Shown piece by piece: positions 1 to 11,924 of a stretch of DNA of 64,000 nt. How positions within the stretch are numbered: position 1 is the stretch's first letter; each line of letters opens with the position of its first letter. The notes below the pieces were generated by a model. The model worked only from the letters and a program-made list of their open reading frames with translations. It had not been told where the DNA came from and did not search any database. Made by a program: the position numbers and the translations under genes. Where the stretch lies: the NCBI GenBank assembly GCA_023159155.1, contig JAJNNX010000024.1, forward strand, positions 1 to 64,000, read 5' to 3'. Origin of the DNA: Ustulina deusta. Its lineage: Eukaryota > Ascomycota > Sordariomycetes > Xylariales > Xylariaceae.

Positions 1-826
1 AAAATAAAAAAAGTTTATATAATAATTTTGAAATAAAGAAAAAATTAAACTATTATTAAAAAAATTATATAAAACTTATTATAATTAAATTTATAATAAT
101 AAAAAATAATTATATTAAACTATTTAAAAAAAACTTAAAAATAATTAATATTTTAAAAAAAAAAAATTTTTAAATTAATTTAATAGTATTATAAAAAATT
201 TTTAAATATATAAAATTAATATAAAGTTTTTTGTTTTTTTAACTATTATATTTAAAAAGATTTTTTTTAAAAAAAAAATTTAAAACTTTACTATTATTAT
301 AACTAAAATTTAATATAGTACTGAAACTTAATAATAATAAATATTTATATAATTTATTTTATTTAAAAAAAATTTTATAAATAAACTATTAGTTATAAAT
401 TTTATTAAATAAAAAATATATATATTAGTATTAAATATTAATAATATTATATTTAATTATTATAATATTATTTATTTTATAAAATTAAATATTATTAAAA
501 TTCTTTATTAATTATTATTAATTTTAAAATTATATTATATTATTTTTTTTTAAATTTATAAAAAAATATTTTAAACAAAAATTTTATTATTTAGTTTAAA
601 AGTTAGACCTATTTAATAGTAAACTTTTATTAATATATAAATTTAAAAACTTTTAAATAAATTTATAAACATTTATATAAATAATATTTTAATTTATTTT
701 AAAATTACAAAATAATTTATTATTTATATTAAACTAAATATTAAAAAAATATTAAAAAGTTTTATGTTAATATATTGATTATTAATTATTTAAAAATAAT
801 TATAAAAATAAAAATAAAAATTAATC

Positions 827-1005
827 TGTTATAAATAGAAAGTTTACAAGGTCAGGTACAATATATAAAAGGATGAATTATATATTTGGTAAGGTCAGCT
901 TATAAAACTAAAGTTTATAAAAAAAAAGTTCTTTATTAAAATAAGAGCAGACATAATATATATATATAATAAGTATATACTAGTCCTAGTATACCTAGTA
1001 TAACA
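827..1005 (-). repeat. LTR of gypsy element (3' LTR in element orientation)
   Basis: It starts TGTTATAAAT and ends AGTATAACA, so the ends are perfect 7-bp inverted repeats with canonical TG...CA termini. Aligned by eye with 8209-8387 it has the same length, no gaps, and about 27 differences that are all transitions. This is the less mutated copy at its termini. Confidence 0.93.
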
Positions 1006-1197
1006 ATTATTCTTTTTTTTTTAATCAGGTTATTTTTAATTTAATATATATAAGTATACTAAATATAAAAAATATAAAATAGGGGGGTAGTAAAAATACA
1101 TATAAAAAAAGGTTAATTTAAGTATAAAAGTAATAAAAGATTAGAAATAATATAAGTATAAATATATAAATATATAAATTATATATAAAATAAGTAA

Positions 1198-1204
1198 TAT
1201 TATT

Positions 1205-1242
<38 letters not shown>
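1198..1242. repeat. ATT trinucleotide microsatellite inside the gypsy element
   Basis: A run of TTA/ATT units with one interruption lies in the 3' part of the degraded retrotransposon. It is probably a by-product of AT enrichment. Confidence 0.8.
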
Positions 1243-3844
1243 AAAGGTTGTTATTATTAGTAATATAAATATTTTAATACTTATATAGTATAGTTAATTA
1301 AAAATTTTAATATATATATAATGCTATATTTTAAGTACTTAGGTATATTATAAATATTAAAACTAGTAATTTAAGCGTAAACTATATATAAATTGCTTAT
1401 AAGGCTAATATATTTATATATAAATACCCTAGCTTGTTTCTTTTTTTTTCTTTTTTTCTTTTTTTTTTTTTTTAGCTGCCGCTATTATTTTAGTTAATTT
1501 TAGCTACCCTTTTACTTCGCTACTATTGTTTCTCACCCTTTCTATACTTTTTTACCTTTTCTTTTTTTTTTTTTATACTAGTATTACTATATTTAACGCT
1601 AACTTTATTACTTTTTTTTTAAATAATAAGCCTTTTATTATTTGCTATAACTATTGCTTCTAGTATAAAATTTATTAAAAAGTAATTAATAGCTACAACT
1701 ACTACAACTACAAGCGTTATATATACAAATAAAGTATATATATTAAAAACAAAACATATAAGCATAGAGCTACTAAAAATCTAGTCCGTAAAGCATATAT
1801 ATATTAATGCTGTTTTAGCAGTATTTATAACAGAGGTTAGCCTAATTTTAGCTAGCCTATCTAGGTTGTTTATATAATCAAAAAAGCAAAAGCCTCCTTT
1901 TGTAATAAATACTAAAAAAATAAAAAAATATATAAGCTAATAAATATAATTATATTTATTTTATATTAATATTTTTATTAATTTAAATATATTATATAAT
2001 TAAGTCCTAGGCTTAATATTTTTTAATATAATTTATATAAACAAATTGTTACACTAGTCCTATTAGTTTTTAACTTTAAATTAGACAAAAATAGCTATAA
2101 AATTATAAATAAAATAAGCTTAAATACTTAATAAACGCTTTTAAAGTTTTATTAATAATTTGCTAATATTTAATTTTGTTTATTAAAAATATTCTATTGC
2201 TTTATAATAACTTATTGCTTTTAGTTTAAAATTACTAATATTTTAGGCAATTTAAAAATAAATAGTTTTATTTTTATTTTATAATATATTTATTAGTTAT
2301 TTATATAAGTTTAAAATATTTATATTATATATACTTAAATAATAATATAGCAAAAAAATATATAGCTCTAAGTAATAATATATTTTTTTTTTAATATTAT
2401 AAATACTTTTATTTATTTTTAGTTTATAAAGTTATTTAATATAATTAAATACTAGTTTAATACTAAATATATTTCTATAAAAATATTTTATATTTTTAAT
2501 TTAAAAATTATAATTATATATTATAAATATTAGCTATTTATTGTTTTATATTAAAAATATAAAAAGTAATAATAAGTACTACTAATTAAATTACTTAGAT
2601 TATTAGATTAGCTAATATAGCTAATATAAATATTACTTATTTTAATAAAATCTAATTTTAAAGATAATTTATATATAGCTTAATAATAAAGTATAAATTA
2701 AATATTTAAAATAATTAGTTTAATTCTAACTATATAAGTATTTATAGGTTTATTTTTATTAATTTACTAAAGTTTCGGGCTAATATAATTATAAAAGTAA
2801 TAAATCTTTAAATAATAAGGTAAAATACTTTTAAATAAAAATAAAATCAATTAATCTTTTTTTATAACTAGTTCGGGCATAAATTGTTAAGTTAAAAGTT
2901 TTTTTTTTTTAATAACTTTACTATTATTTAAAAGTTTATATTACCTTAAGTACTATAATATTAATAGCTAATACTTATTAGTTATATTTAATTAGCTAGC
3001 TTTTTTATTTAATTTTATAATATAACTTATAATTATATATCTGTTTTATTATTATATTTTTAATTTTTTACTTATCTAAATTGTTTATAAAGTCTAGCAT
3101 AAATAAATTATATATACTATTAACTTTTTAAAATTTAAATAATTAAATAAAAAAAACATTATAAAAATAAACATATTATGCTAAAAATATAAAATAATAT
3201 ATTTACGATCTAATATAACTAAAAATCTAAAATAAGCTAATAAACTTAAATATAAATTTAAAATATTTAAAACTTAAGTTTTTTATAAATAATATTATTA
3301 TATTTTTAATTTTATAAATTATAAGTTTATATTTAATATTATAATATTTTTAATATTTTTTAACTATAATTTGCTACTAATTTTTTAAATTGTTTTTAAT
3401 AGTTTATAGTTTTTATAATTGTTTTTATACTATTAGTACCTCTTTTAAAATAAAGTTATCCTTAATAAATAGTCTAAACTCTAGTATATAGCTATATAAA
3501 GCTTTAAAAAATAATTTATTAGTTATACTATTAATAGCTAAATTAATCGCAAAATATATTTAAAAGAATAATTATAGCTAATTAGTTTATTTACTATTAA
3601 TAAAGCATTTAAAGTAGTTTTTAATTATTTAATTTATATGCTTTGTTTACTTGTTAGTTCTAAAATAAAACATAACCAAATATTTTTTCTTAATTTTAAA
3701 GTAATAATATAAGTCTAACTAGAAATAATTAATAAAAAAGGAGCCGCGGTCTAATATAATACTTATAGAACTTTTATAAATATATTTAATTTTTTAATAA
3801 AATAAAGTAGCAAGCTATATTAAAATTATTTTAATATTAATAAA

Positions 3845-3960
3845 AAACAAATATATTAACTTAGTAAATTTATTAATAATTATTAAAATATAATTAATTT
3901 AGTAGTTTTTATAAAAAATTAAAAACAGTCTAACTATAAAGTTTATAAATAGTTTTTATA
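3845..3960 (-). pseudogene. integrase core relic
   Basis: The minus strand encodes a degraded segment like INFIVRL...ILIIINKFTKLIYLF, the gypsy integrase pattern (M)DFI.GLP...ILVVVDR.TK..(Y/H)F.P that contains the first two catalytic-core strands. Its position downstream of the reverse-transcriptase relic in element orientation supports Ty3/gypsy rather than Ty1/copia order. Confidence 0.75.
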
Positions 3961-5524
3961 TAAAAGTTAAAAATATAAATAAAACATTAAGTTTGTTATA
4001 TTTTTAGTAGTATTTTGCTTTTAATCTAAAATATATTATATAACTACTTATATAATTATTAATATTTGTTTTTATTTTTAGCTAAAAGAACTTGCGCTAT
4101 AATAGTTCAAACATATGTTTTTATTTAAAATGTTTTATTAATAAGTTATTATAATATAATTTAATAAGCTAAAAATAAATAAATTTTTTAGAAAAAATAT
4201 AAATTTTATTTTTATAATATAAAAAAGATTTTTTAATTATTTATTAAAAGTTTGTAAGTTTTCTAATATTAATACGTTTTTTAATCAATTTATATTTGGG
4301 GTTTTTTTATTAAATATTTTAAATTATATTTTATAAACTTTATAATATATCTAGATTTTAGAAGTTTTTATTACTTATACCTATTTATACTTATATATAT
4401 ATAACTGCTTATATAAAAATAGTCTTTTTTTTAGGGGGTTAGGCAGCATATACTTTGCTTACTAGTACTTTTAAGTATTTATTAGAAATTTTAATCTATA
4501 CTATTACCATTTTTTTTTTAATGTTAGAAAAAAATTGGTATTTTGGGGCGAATTGCTTATATAATTAGGTTGGTATAATAAAAGATTAGCTTTATTTTGT
4601 TTGCTTTGCTTATATTTAATAATAAAATCAAAAAAACTAAATATATATACTAATAAGCTTGCTTTTTATTTAGTTTTAGAATTTTTATAAATATTTAAAA
4701 ATTGCTATAATTAGTTAATATTTTAATTAATATTTTATAATTATAAATATTTTTTAATCTAGAGTTCTATAGTTTAATTTTATATTAGTAAACTTACAAA
4801 AATAAAATATAATAGGATACTATTTATTTTAATTATTTTTTTAGAAAAAGTTTTTTACTAGCACTACTTTAGAAAAATTGGTTTTTATTAATATTTGCTT
4901 TTTAGGGTTAAAATATATAAAAAAAATAGTTTTTCTAAATAAATCTTAAAGCTTTTTAAAAACTTTTATTATAAAACGGTCTAAAGAAATTTAACCCTTT
5001 TTTGTTCTAGTTGCGCTTTTTTTTAAATATTAGGTTAAAAAAGCAACAATTTAAAAATACCCTTTAATAAAGCGCTAATAAAAGTTATAAAACCTTAAAA
5101 ATTATTATAGCTTATAATAAAAACTAGGAAATAGCTATTATTTAATTGTATTAATATAACTAAAGTTTATTTTAATATTTTAACTAAATATAATATATTT
5201 AAAAAATTTAAGTTTTTTTTAATAGAACTAATATTTTAAAAGTTTAGTATATAGCTTAGTATTTTAAAATCTTTTAATAACTTTTTAAATATATTTTATA
5301 TAAGATTTTTTATTTATAAAAAATATAAAAATATTATTTAAATATATAATATAAAATATATTTAAAATATTATTAAGTGCTTTATATATATAGTTCTAAA
5401 AAGTAATAAAAGTATTATATAAACTTATAAATATGACTAAAAATTTATAATAGCTATAATATATATAAAAAGCTATTTTTTATTTTTTTATTTTTTTTAA
5501 TTTAAATATAATAATAAATATTTT

Positions 5525-5700
5525 TAAAATTAATTTTAGTAAATATTTTAGTATATATAAATCTATCTATTAATTTTAAAATAAAATAAAAAATATAGTA
5601 ATTTTTTTATATAATATAGTTAAGTTTTTTATAGTTTATATATAGTTTTAAATTTTTATTTTTTTTAAAAACAAATAAAATAAAAGCTCTAGCTAAGCTT
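5525..5700 (-). pseudogene. reverse transcriptase (N-terminal fingers) relic
   Basis: Minus-strand translation retains a recognisable gypsy reverse-transcriptase signature: a segment like ARA-VLFV-KKN-LKLYI-YK-LN, then ILKLIDR and KIFTKI, matching the family pattern (S/A)RAPVLFVPKK...LR.C.DYR.LN...I..L.D.L..A..FTK.DL. Stops and substitutions are transition-type. RNase H-like remnants seem to follow toward 4950, less clearly. Confidence 0.75.
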
Positions 5701-6685
5701 TTAAATTTTTATATCTTTTTATTAGCTATTATTTTTATAAGCTATTTTTAAAAATTTTTAAGTTTGTTCTGGGCTAATAAATAAATAAAATAATAAAGTA
5801 CTATAATATTATTCTATAGATTAATTGCTAAATCTTTTTGTTTAAAATATAAAAAAATACTAGTTTTATTAATATTAAAAAAATTAGTTAAATTATAAAA
5901 TTTTAATAAAATATTTTTAAAACTAATATAATTTTTTTTAATTTTTAATTTTTTTAACTAAAAAAGTTTAAAAAAATATATAATAGCTTAACAATATTTT
6001 TTATTTTTATAAGTTTTAGTAAATTAATAAGCTATAATTAACTTAAAATACTTAAGCTTTAAGTTATAAAACTAGTAATTTAAACTTAAATTAAATATAA
6101 TTTTTTAGTTTTTTAGTATAGTTTAGAAAAAAAGCATTAGATTTTTTTTTAACTAATTATTTTAGTTAATAGCAATATAAATATACTAAAATTTTTAAGT
6201 TATTTTATAACTATTAGTAAGTTTATAAATAACTTAATAAACGTTATAACTAAAAAATCTACTTTTAGTAATATGTTATAAAATATAAATATAAAATAAA
6301 ACTTTTTTTAGTTTATTATATAAAGCAAAAATATAATTAATATAATTATATTTAGTATAAAAATTTAAATTAATAAATATTTTTAATAGAGTTTTTTTTA
6401 GGTTAATAAAATAAATATTATATAAAATATAAAATTAATATAAAATAAGTATAAAAAGCTATAGTTTTAGCCTAGGCTTTATAGCTAAAACTAAGATTAC
6501 TTTTTTTTTTTTAATTATTATTTAAATATTTATTAAAATATAGTAAAAAATTATATAAATAATTTTAGTCCAAATAATAATTATTTTTTTATAAATAGTA
6601 AAATATATTAAAGTTTTTTTATTTCTAGTTTAACTAAGTTTTTTAAATCTAATATTTTTGATTTTTTAGTAAATATTACTAGTTA

Positions 6686-6745
6686 GGTTTTTTATAGTTA
6701 TAACTAATATAACTTGTCTTTTTATAATTAAAACAAAAAAAGTTT
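6686..6745 (-). pseudogene. gag zinc-knuckle relic (CCHC)
   Basis: Minus-strand translation gives C-F-N-Y-K-K-T-S-Y-I-S-Y-N-Y. With the tyrosines read as RIP-mutated Cys or His codons (TGY or CAY to TAY), the spacing is exactly C-x2-C-x4-H-x4-C, the retroviral-type zinc knuckle of gag. It lies about 1.5 kb inside the element's 5' LTR, where a gag C-terminus is expected. Confidence 0.7.
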
Positions 6746-8208
6746 TAAGTATTACTATTTTGTTTTAAGCAATTATTAGAATTATTTTATAGCTGTTTTT
6801 AAAATATATTAAAAGTATATTAGCTAAAATATTTAAAAAATAATAACTTCTTAAATATATAATTATTAAAAAGTTACTAATTTAGATAAGGTTGTTTTAG
6901 CTAGTTATAGTACTAATAACTATTTTAGCTTTAAACTATATTATAATATTTTTAGTTTTAATAAAAATAATTTTTATTATTAAAATATTTTTGTTTAAAA
7001 AAGTTTTAGTATTAGTTTAATTAATATTTAAATATAAAAATTTTTATTAAAGCTTTATAGCTTTAAAGGCAAAAATTATTAGTTTTTAATAATGCTATGC
7101 TATATTTATTATTATTAATTTTTTTTAAAGTAATAAATTATTAAAATTTATAATTTTTTATTAAAGTAGATTAGTTAATTTTTAGTAGTATAATATAGTT
7201 TTTTTATTATTGCTTTATTATTTTTTTTAAATCTTAATCTAAAAAAAATATTAATTAAATATTTTAAAGTTTTAATTAGTTTATTATTAAGCTTTTTTTA
7301 ACTACTAGCTAATATTTGCAATAAAAAAAATTAATTAGTAAATCAAAATCTTAGTCCAATTAATAAAAGCTTTTTAATTAAATTTATAAAAAAAATAATC
7401 TTAGCGCACTTTTTTTTTAAAAAAAATTTAATACTAATTTTTATAATTCTAGTCTATTTTATTAACTATATAAATAATTTAAATCTAAGTTTATTAGAAC
7501 TTTTTTTATAAATTTTTAAATATAGATTTTAGTTTTTTAATTTATTTAATTTATTAGTTATAAATAAACTATATAATAAATAAAAAATATTTAAATTTTA
7601 AAAAGCAACTAAAATTAATATTTAATTTTTTATTATTATTGTAATATTTATAATAATAAAATAATTAATAGTTAGAACTATTTAGATCTAACTTATTAAA
7701 TAATAATAATAAAAATAAAAAAATAAGTAATAAACTAAAATTAAAAAAGTTATATTATTTTTAGTACTAACTTTTATATTTTAAGTAAAAAGTATAAAAA
7801 AAATCTAAAAAATTAAAAAATTTAAAGTTTTCTAAATCTTTAGCTTTTTTTTAATATTTATATTTTTTAGGTTTCTGTTTTAATATTAATTTATATATAC
7901 TTATAAATTAAAATTCTTTCGATCTAAAAACAGTTTGTTTTTATTTTTTTAGCTGTTTACTTATTTTTTTAAGTTCTATTTTAAGCTAAATGTTTTATTA
8001 TAATAAAAATTAGTTAGTATTTTCAAATTATAAAATACTATTATTATTTTAATAACTAAATATTAAATTACTATTAAGCTTTAATTTTTAATTTTTATTT
8101 AAAAAAAAATTAGTATAGCTTTGTTAGCTATTTATAACTAATTTATCTTTTTTAAGAGGTATTAATCTAGTTAATAGTTTAGGTTTTTTAGAAGCTATTA
8201 TATAAATA

Positions 8209-8387
8209 TATTATAAATAAAAAGTTTATAAGGTTAAATATAATATATAAAAAAATAAGTTATATATTTAGTAAAGTTAGCTTATAAAACTAAAGCTTAT
8301 AAAAAAAAAGTTCTTTATTAAAGTAAGAGCGGACATAGTATATATATATAGCAAGTATATATTGGTTCTAGTATGCCTGGCATAATA
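8209..8387 (-). repeat. LTR of gypsy element (5' LTR in element orientation)
   Basis: This copy is collinear with 827-1005 without indels. Its termini have decayed from TG...CA to TA...TA by transitions. The flanking TAATC duplication on the outer side confirms the boundary. Confidence 0.93.
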
Positions 8388-10872
8388 TAATCTTAATTTT
8401 ATTAAAACTTTAATAATTTTAAAAATATTAAGTTAATTTAGTTATTTTTTAAATTTTATAATTATATTTATATATTTATTTATTATATTAATAAAATAGC
8501 TAATTTTTTAAATTAATTATTAAAAAGAAATTATTTATCATTAAACTAAAATAAAAATAAGTTTTTAAATATATAAAGCTACTAGTATATAAAACATTTA
8601 TTTTAGCTTTTTTAGATCTAGCTAATTAATACAAATAAAAATAAATATTTTATATAATATAATAATAAAAAATTAGTAATAATAAAGAAATATAACTTAA
8701 AAACCTATAAAAAAAATTTAAAATAATAATACTAACTAAATAAGTTTATTTAATTTAAAATTATAAATTTTTAATAATAATATAAATTTTAAAATATTAT
8801 TACTTAAAGCTTTTTAAAACTAAGTTTTTTATAATACCTAATTATTTAGCTTTATTATATTTTTTGAATAAATAAATTTTATTAATATAATAAGTTTATT
8901 AAGCTAACTTTTTATTAAACTTTAATATTATTTTTAGTATTAATTAAAATAAAAAGATATAATAATTAATATTTTATTAAAAAAAATAAAGCTTTTTATA
9001 ATAAAAACTAAAAAAATTAAAAAGAAAATAATAATATTAAGTTTTATATTAATTATAGATTTTTTATTTAATATTTTTTAAAAAACTAATTTAATAAACT
9101 TAATTAAATAAAAAAACTAATTATAAAAACTAAAAAATAAAAATAAAAAGCTATATATATTTAAAGTTATTTTAAATAGAACTATTTTTTTTAATATATT
9201 TTTAATTATTATATATTAAAATTAATATAAAATAATTAAAATATTAAAATAAAAATATTATTAGTTTTATTTAAAATATAATTATAAAAAAAACAAAATA
9301 TTATAAAATAAAAGTTTTATTTTTATTTATTTATTATTTATATTAATTATAATATAGCAATATATAGTAATAAATAATAAAAATATACTATTTAATTAAT
9401 AAAGTTATAATTATATATAAATATTTATAAATAAAGTTAACTATTTAATTATAACTTTATTTAATAATAAAATAAATATTATAAAAATTTATATAGATTT
9501 TTTAATATATTAAATATATAAATATTAAATAATATAGAATTATTTATTTTTAAATTTATAGCAATAATTAATAGTTTTATAAGTATTAAATATTATTTTA
9601 ATAATATTTATTACTTTTAAACTTAAAAAATAATAAAATTAACTAATTAAAAACTAGATTAATAACTTTATTTTTATATTAATAAATATTAAAATAACTA
9701 AAATATTTATTTTTTTATTTTAGATTTTATATATAATTTTTTATTATATTTATTAATTAATATATTGCTACTAAAAGTAGTAATAAAAATTAATATATAA
9801 AATTTTTTAATAATAAATATTAATAAAGCTATTATAAATTTTAATACTAAATAATAAATATTTAAATTAATTTATTAAACCTAAAATATTTAAAAAATAA
9901 TATAAGTTATAAGTTAATAAAAAAAAAAGCTTAGTAAATTTAAAAAAAAAAAGCTTAGTAAATTTTAAAATAAAAAATAAAGTTTTTTTAAAAAAAAAAA
10001 AAGTTTTATAACATAAATACTAACTATTAGATTAGATTTTTAATTAGTTAAACTTTTTAAAATTTTAAAAAAACAAAAATTTAGTTATATTTTTAATTTG
10101 CTTAACTTTTATAAAATAAAAAACCTATTCTATATTAACTAATTATAAAAAATAAATAATAATTTTTTATTTTAATAAATCTAGTTATTATTTTTAATTA
10201 AAAATATTAATAATAAAACAAAATTTAAAATTAAATAAATTAAACAATTAAAAATATATATAAAAAATAAAAAATTATAATACTAAATTATTTAAAAAAG
10301 TTATAATTTTAAAAATATGCTAATTAAACTTAATTAATTTTATAAAACTTATAAAAAAGCTTTTAAACTTTTTATAAAACTATAAAAATAAATATATATA
10401 ATAATAACTAATAAATTTATAAATAATTATAAAAATAATAATAAAGCAATATATTATAAAAAAGCTATATAAACTTAATATTATTAATAACTTTAAATTA
10501 AAACTATATTTAAATTTTTAATTTTTTAAAAAAATAGTATAATAATTAGTATAGTTTTAGTAAATCTTATTAAAACTTTAGACCTATATAATAATAAAAT
10601 AAAAAGTTTATATATAGATTAACTTATAACTTTATAGCTATATATATAAAGTTTATATCTATTTATTTTATAAACTCTAATTTTTTTTTTTTTTCTTAGA
10701 GTCTTTATTTATAGTATTAATAAACTAGCTATAAAAGCTTTACTTAACTAATTATAACAAATATAGCTATAAACCTGCTATTTTTTCTAATAAATATATT
10801 GCTACGCTTATTAATAATATTAGTAAATATATTAATAGTAGATTTTATATTATATTTATATTAGGTGAGGCC

Positions 10873-11040
10873 AGGGGGGGGTCAGAATATTAGAGTAGAA
10901 TAGGTTGTATTAGGTATAGAAAGGAATATTCTAGCGTAGCCAGAATATTAGCTATGGAGTGTGGGATGTGTGGGGCTAGGTCTAGTCCATGCGGCTAGGG
11001 CCCATGGGGCTGGTAGGTGTGGCTAGGGCGTACCCCCCCT
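10873..11040. repeat. GC-rich, non-RIPed island with short terminal inverted repeats
   Basis: About 170 bp of normal base composition, rich in GGCTAGGG-like words, sits inside AT-rich sequence on both sides. The left end AGGGGGGGG and right end CCCCCCCT are inverted copies. Weaker matching extends outward, making a bounded element of perhaps 10863-11049. It has no coding capacity. The likely nature is a recent insertion of a MITE-like or other small element after RIP acted, since it is unmutated. A clear target duplication was not found. Confidence 0.5.
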
Positions 11041-11333
11041 ACCCAACTATATCAATTTAATAAATTTATTAATAAAAAAATTATTTATTAATATATTACT
11101 ATTATTAATATTACGTTTTATTACTTCTATAAATATAACTTTATTATTTTAATAAACTTTTTGCAAACTATTTAGTACTTCTAATTATTAGTTGTTTACT
11201 AGCAAGCTTGTAAAATTTTAGGTAAATATTAGAAAAGCTAAAAAAAGGTCTAACTATAGCTATTATAATGCTTTTGTTTTAATAAATATTAATAAATAAA
11301 TAAAAAGTTTAAAAAAGTTTTTATTTTATTAGT

Positions 11334-11512
11334 GTCACGCAGGGCTAGCCTGTATACCGCTGCGCTAATAACCTAAAAGGTTAATAATACTCCAGAATAG
11401 AGTATCTGGGCTCCCGTACATATAATATACGCACTGTCACAACCAACCGATAAGCCAACCGGTTGGGCCATGTTTTACTCCGCCAAAGGGTACAAGATTC
11501 CAAGTTGTGACA
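11334..11512. repeat. Repeat fragment at the AT/GC boundary with TGTCAC ends and a tRNA A-box-like motif
   Basis: Normal-composition DNA begins with TGTCACGCAGGG at 11334, has a second TGTCAC at 11435, and TTGTGACA at 11505-11512. The pair TGTCACAA/TTGTGACA forms an 8-bp inverted repeat bounding 78 bp. On the minus strand, around 11350-11385, TTAGCGCAGCGGTA matches the polymerase III A-box consensus TRGCNNAGYGG. This could be a SINE or LTR remnant. No complete tRNA fold is apparent. Confidence 0.35.
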
Positions 11513-11924
11513 CACTTGGGATCGGTGGCTTATATTGGCAGGTCAGGTCTTTTCTGGGTGAAGGCCGCTATGGACGGTCTGGGTTGTGTTGGGTCGAACG
11601 TCACAAGAGCTATCATACAATGTCATGATCTCTTTGCCTTTGATGGAAGAATAATCCCGCTTGCTGGATGAAGAACTGTGATAGCATTGATTAGTAAACT
11701 GTTATCACTCATTACATTCATCTCACCCATCCCTCTATCTGTAAGTCTTTCTTGCAATACATCCCCCTGATCTGGGTTGTTGGCGAAAGAACAGCGCCTC
11801 TATTTCCGTAGTCGAACGCCCTCTAATACCGCACGGTAGTCTTGAGAGCGTCCCCGCCTCAGCTTCGTCTTGACATTGGAATTTCCTTGGAGATAAGGAT
11901 GTTGTAGATGATGTACAGTAATTA
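11513..11924. other. Intergenic, 3' flank of the PKS gene
   Basis: About 410 bp of normal base composition follows the PKS stop codon. No coding sequence is supported. Short frames here are out of frame with the PKS and have no recognisable motif. The interval separates the PKS terminus from the repeat boundary. Confidence 0.6.

Larger units (their letters stand above)
827..8387 (-). mobile_element. RIP-inactivated Ty3/gypsy LTR retrotransposon
   Basis: Two 179-bp LTRs (827-1005 and 8209-8387) bound a 7.56-kb element flanked by an exact 5-bp target duplication, TAATC (822-826 and 8388-8392). The LTR ends form the inverted repeat TGTTATA/TATAACA. A polypurine tract on the minus strand (complement of the T-run after 1005) abuts the left LTR, so the element reads right to left. 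In that direction degraded motifs appear in gypsy order: CCHC zinc knuckle (about 6740-6690), reverse transcriptase (about 5700-5525), integrase (about 3960-3845). All frames are broken by stops consistent with G-to-A and C-to-T change. It cannot encode functional protein. Confidence 0.93.
1..11333. other. AT-rich, RIP-mutated, gene-free block
   Basis: The sequence is almost entirely A and T, with long A/T homopolymers and very few CpA or TpG dinucleotides apart from one GC-rich island near 10.9 kb. The composition changes abruptly at about 11334. No open reading frame of note survives on either strand. This is what RIP (C-to-T on either strand in repeats) leaves in ascomycete genomes, and such blocks are usually heterochromatic. 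The largest recognisable object is the gypsy element at 827-8387. Stretches 1-826 and 8388-10862 show nothing I can name beyond short A/T-rich duplications, such as a repeated motif with an AAGCTTAGTAAATTT core near 9925-9970. Confidence 0.9.

Noticed and set aside
8388..10862. Apparent protein-like stretches in the AT-rich DNA (for example near 10740-10870)
   Set aside because: Frames rich in Asn, Ile, Lys and Tyr arise from base composition alone, and I could not match them to transposon domains as I could inside 827-8387.
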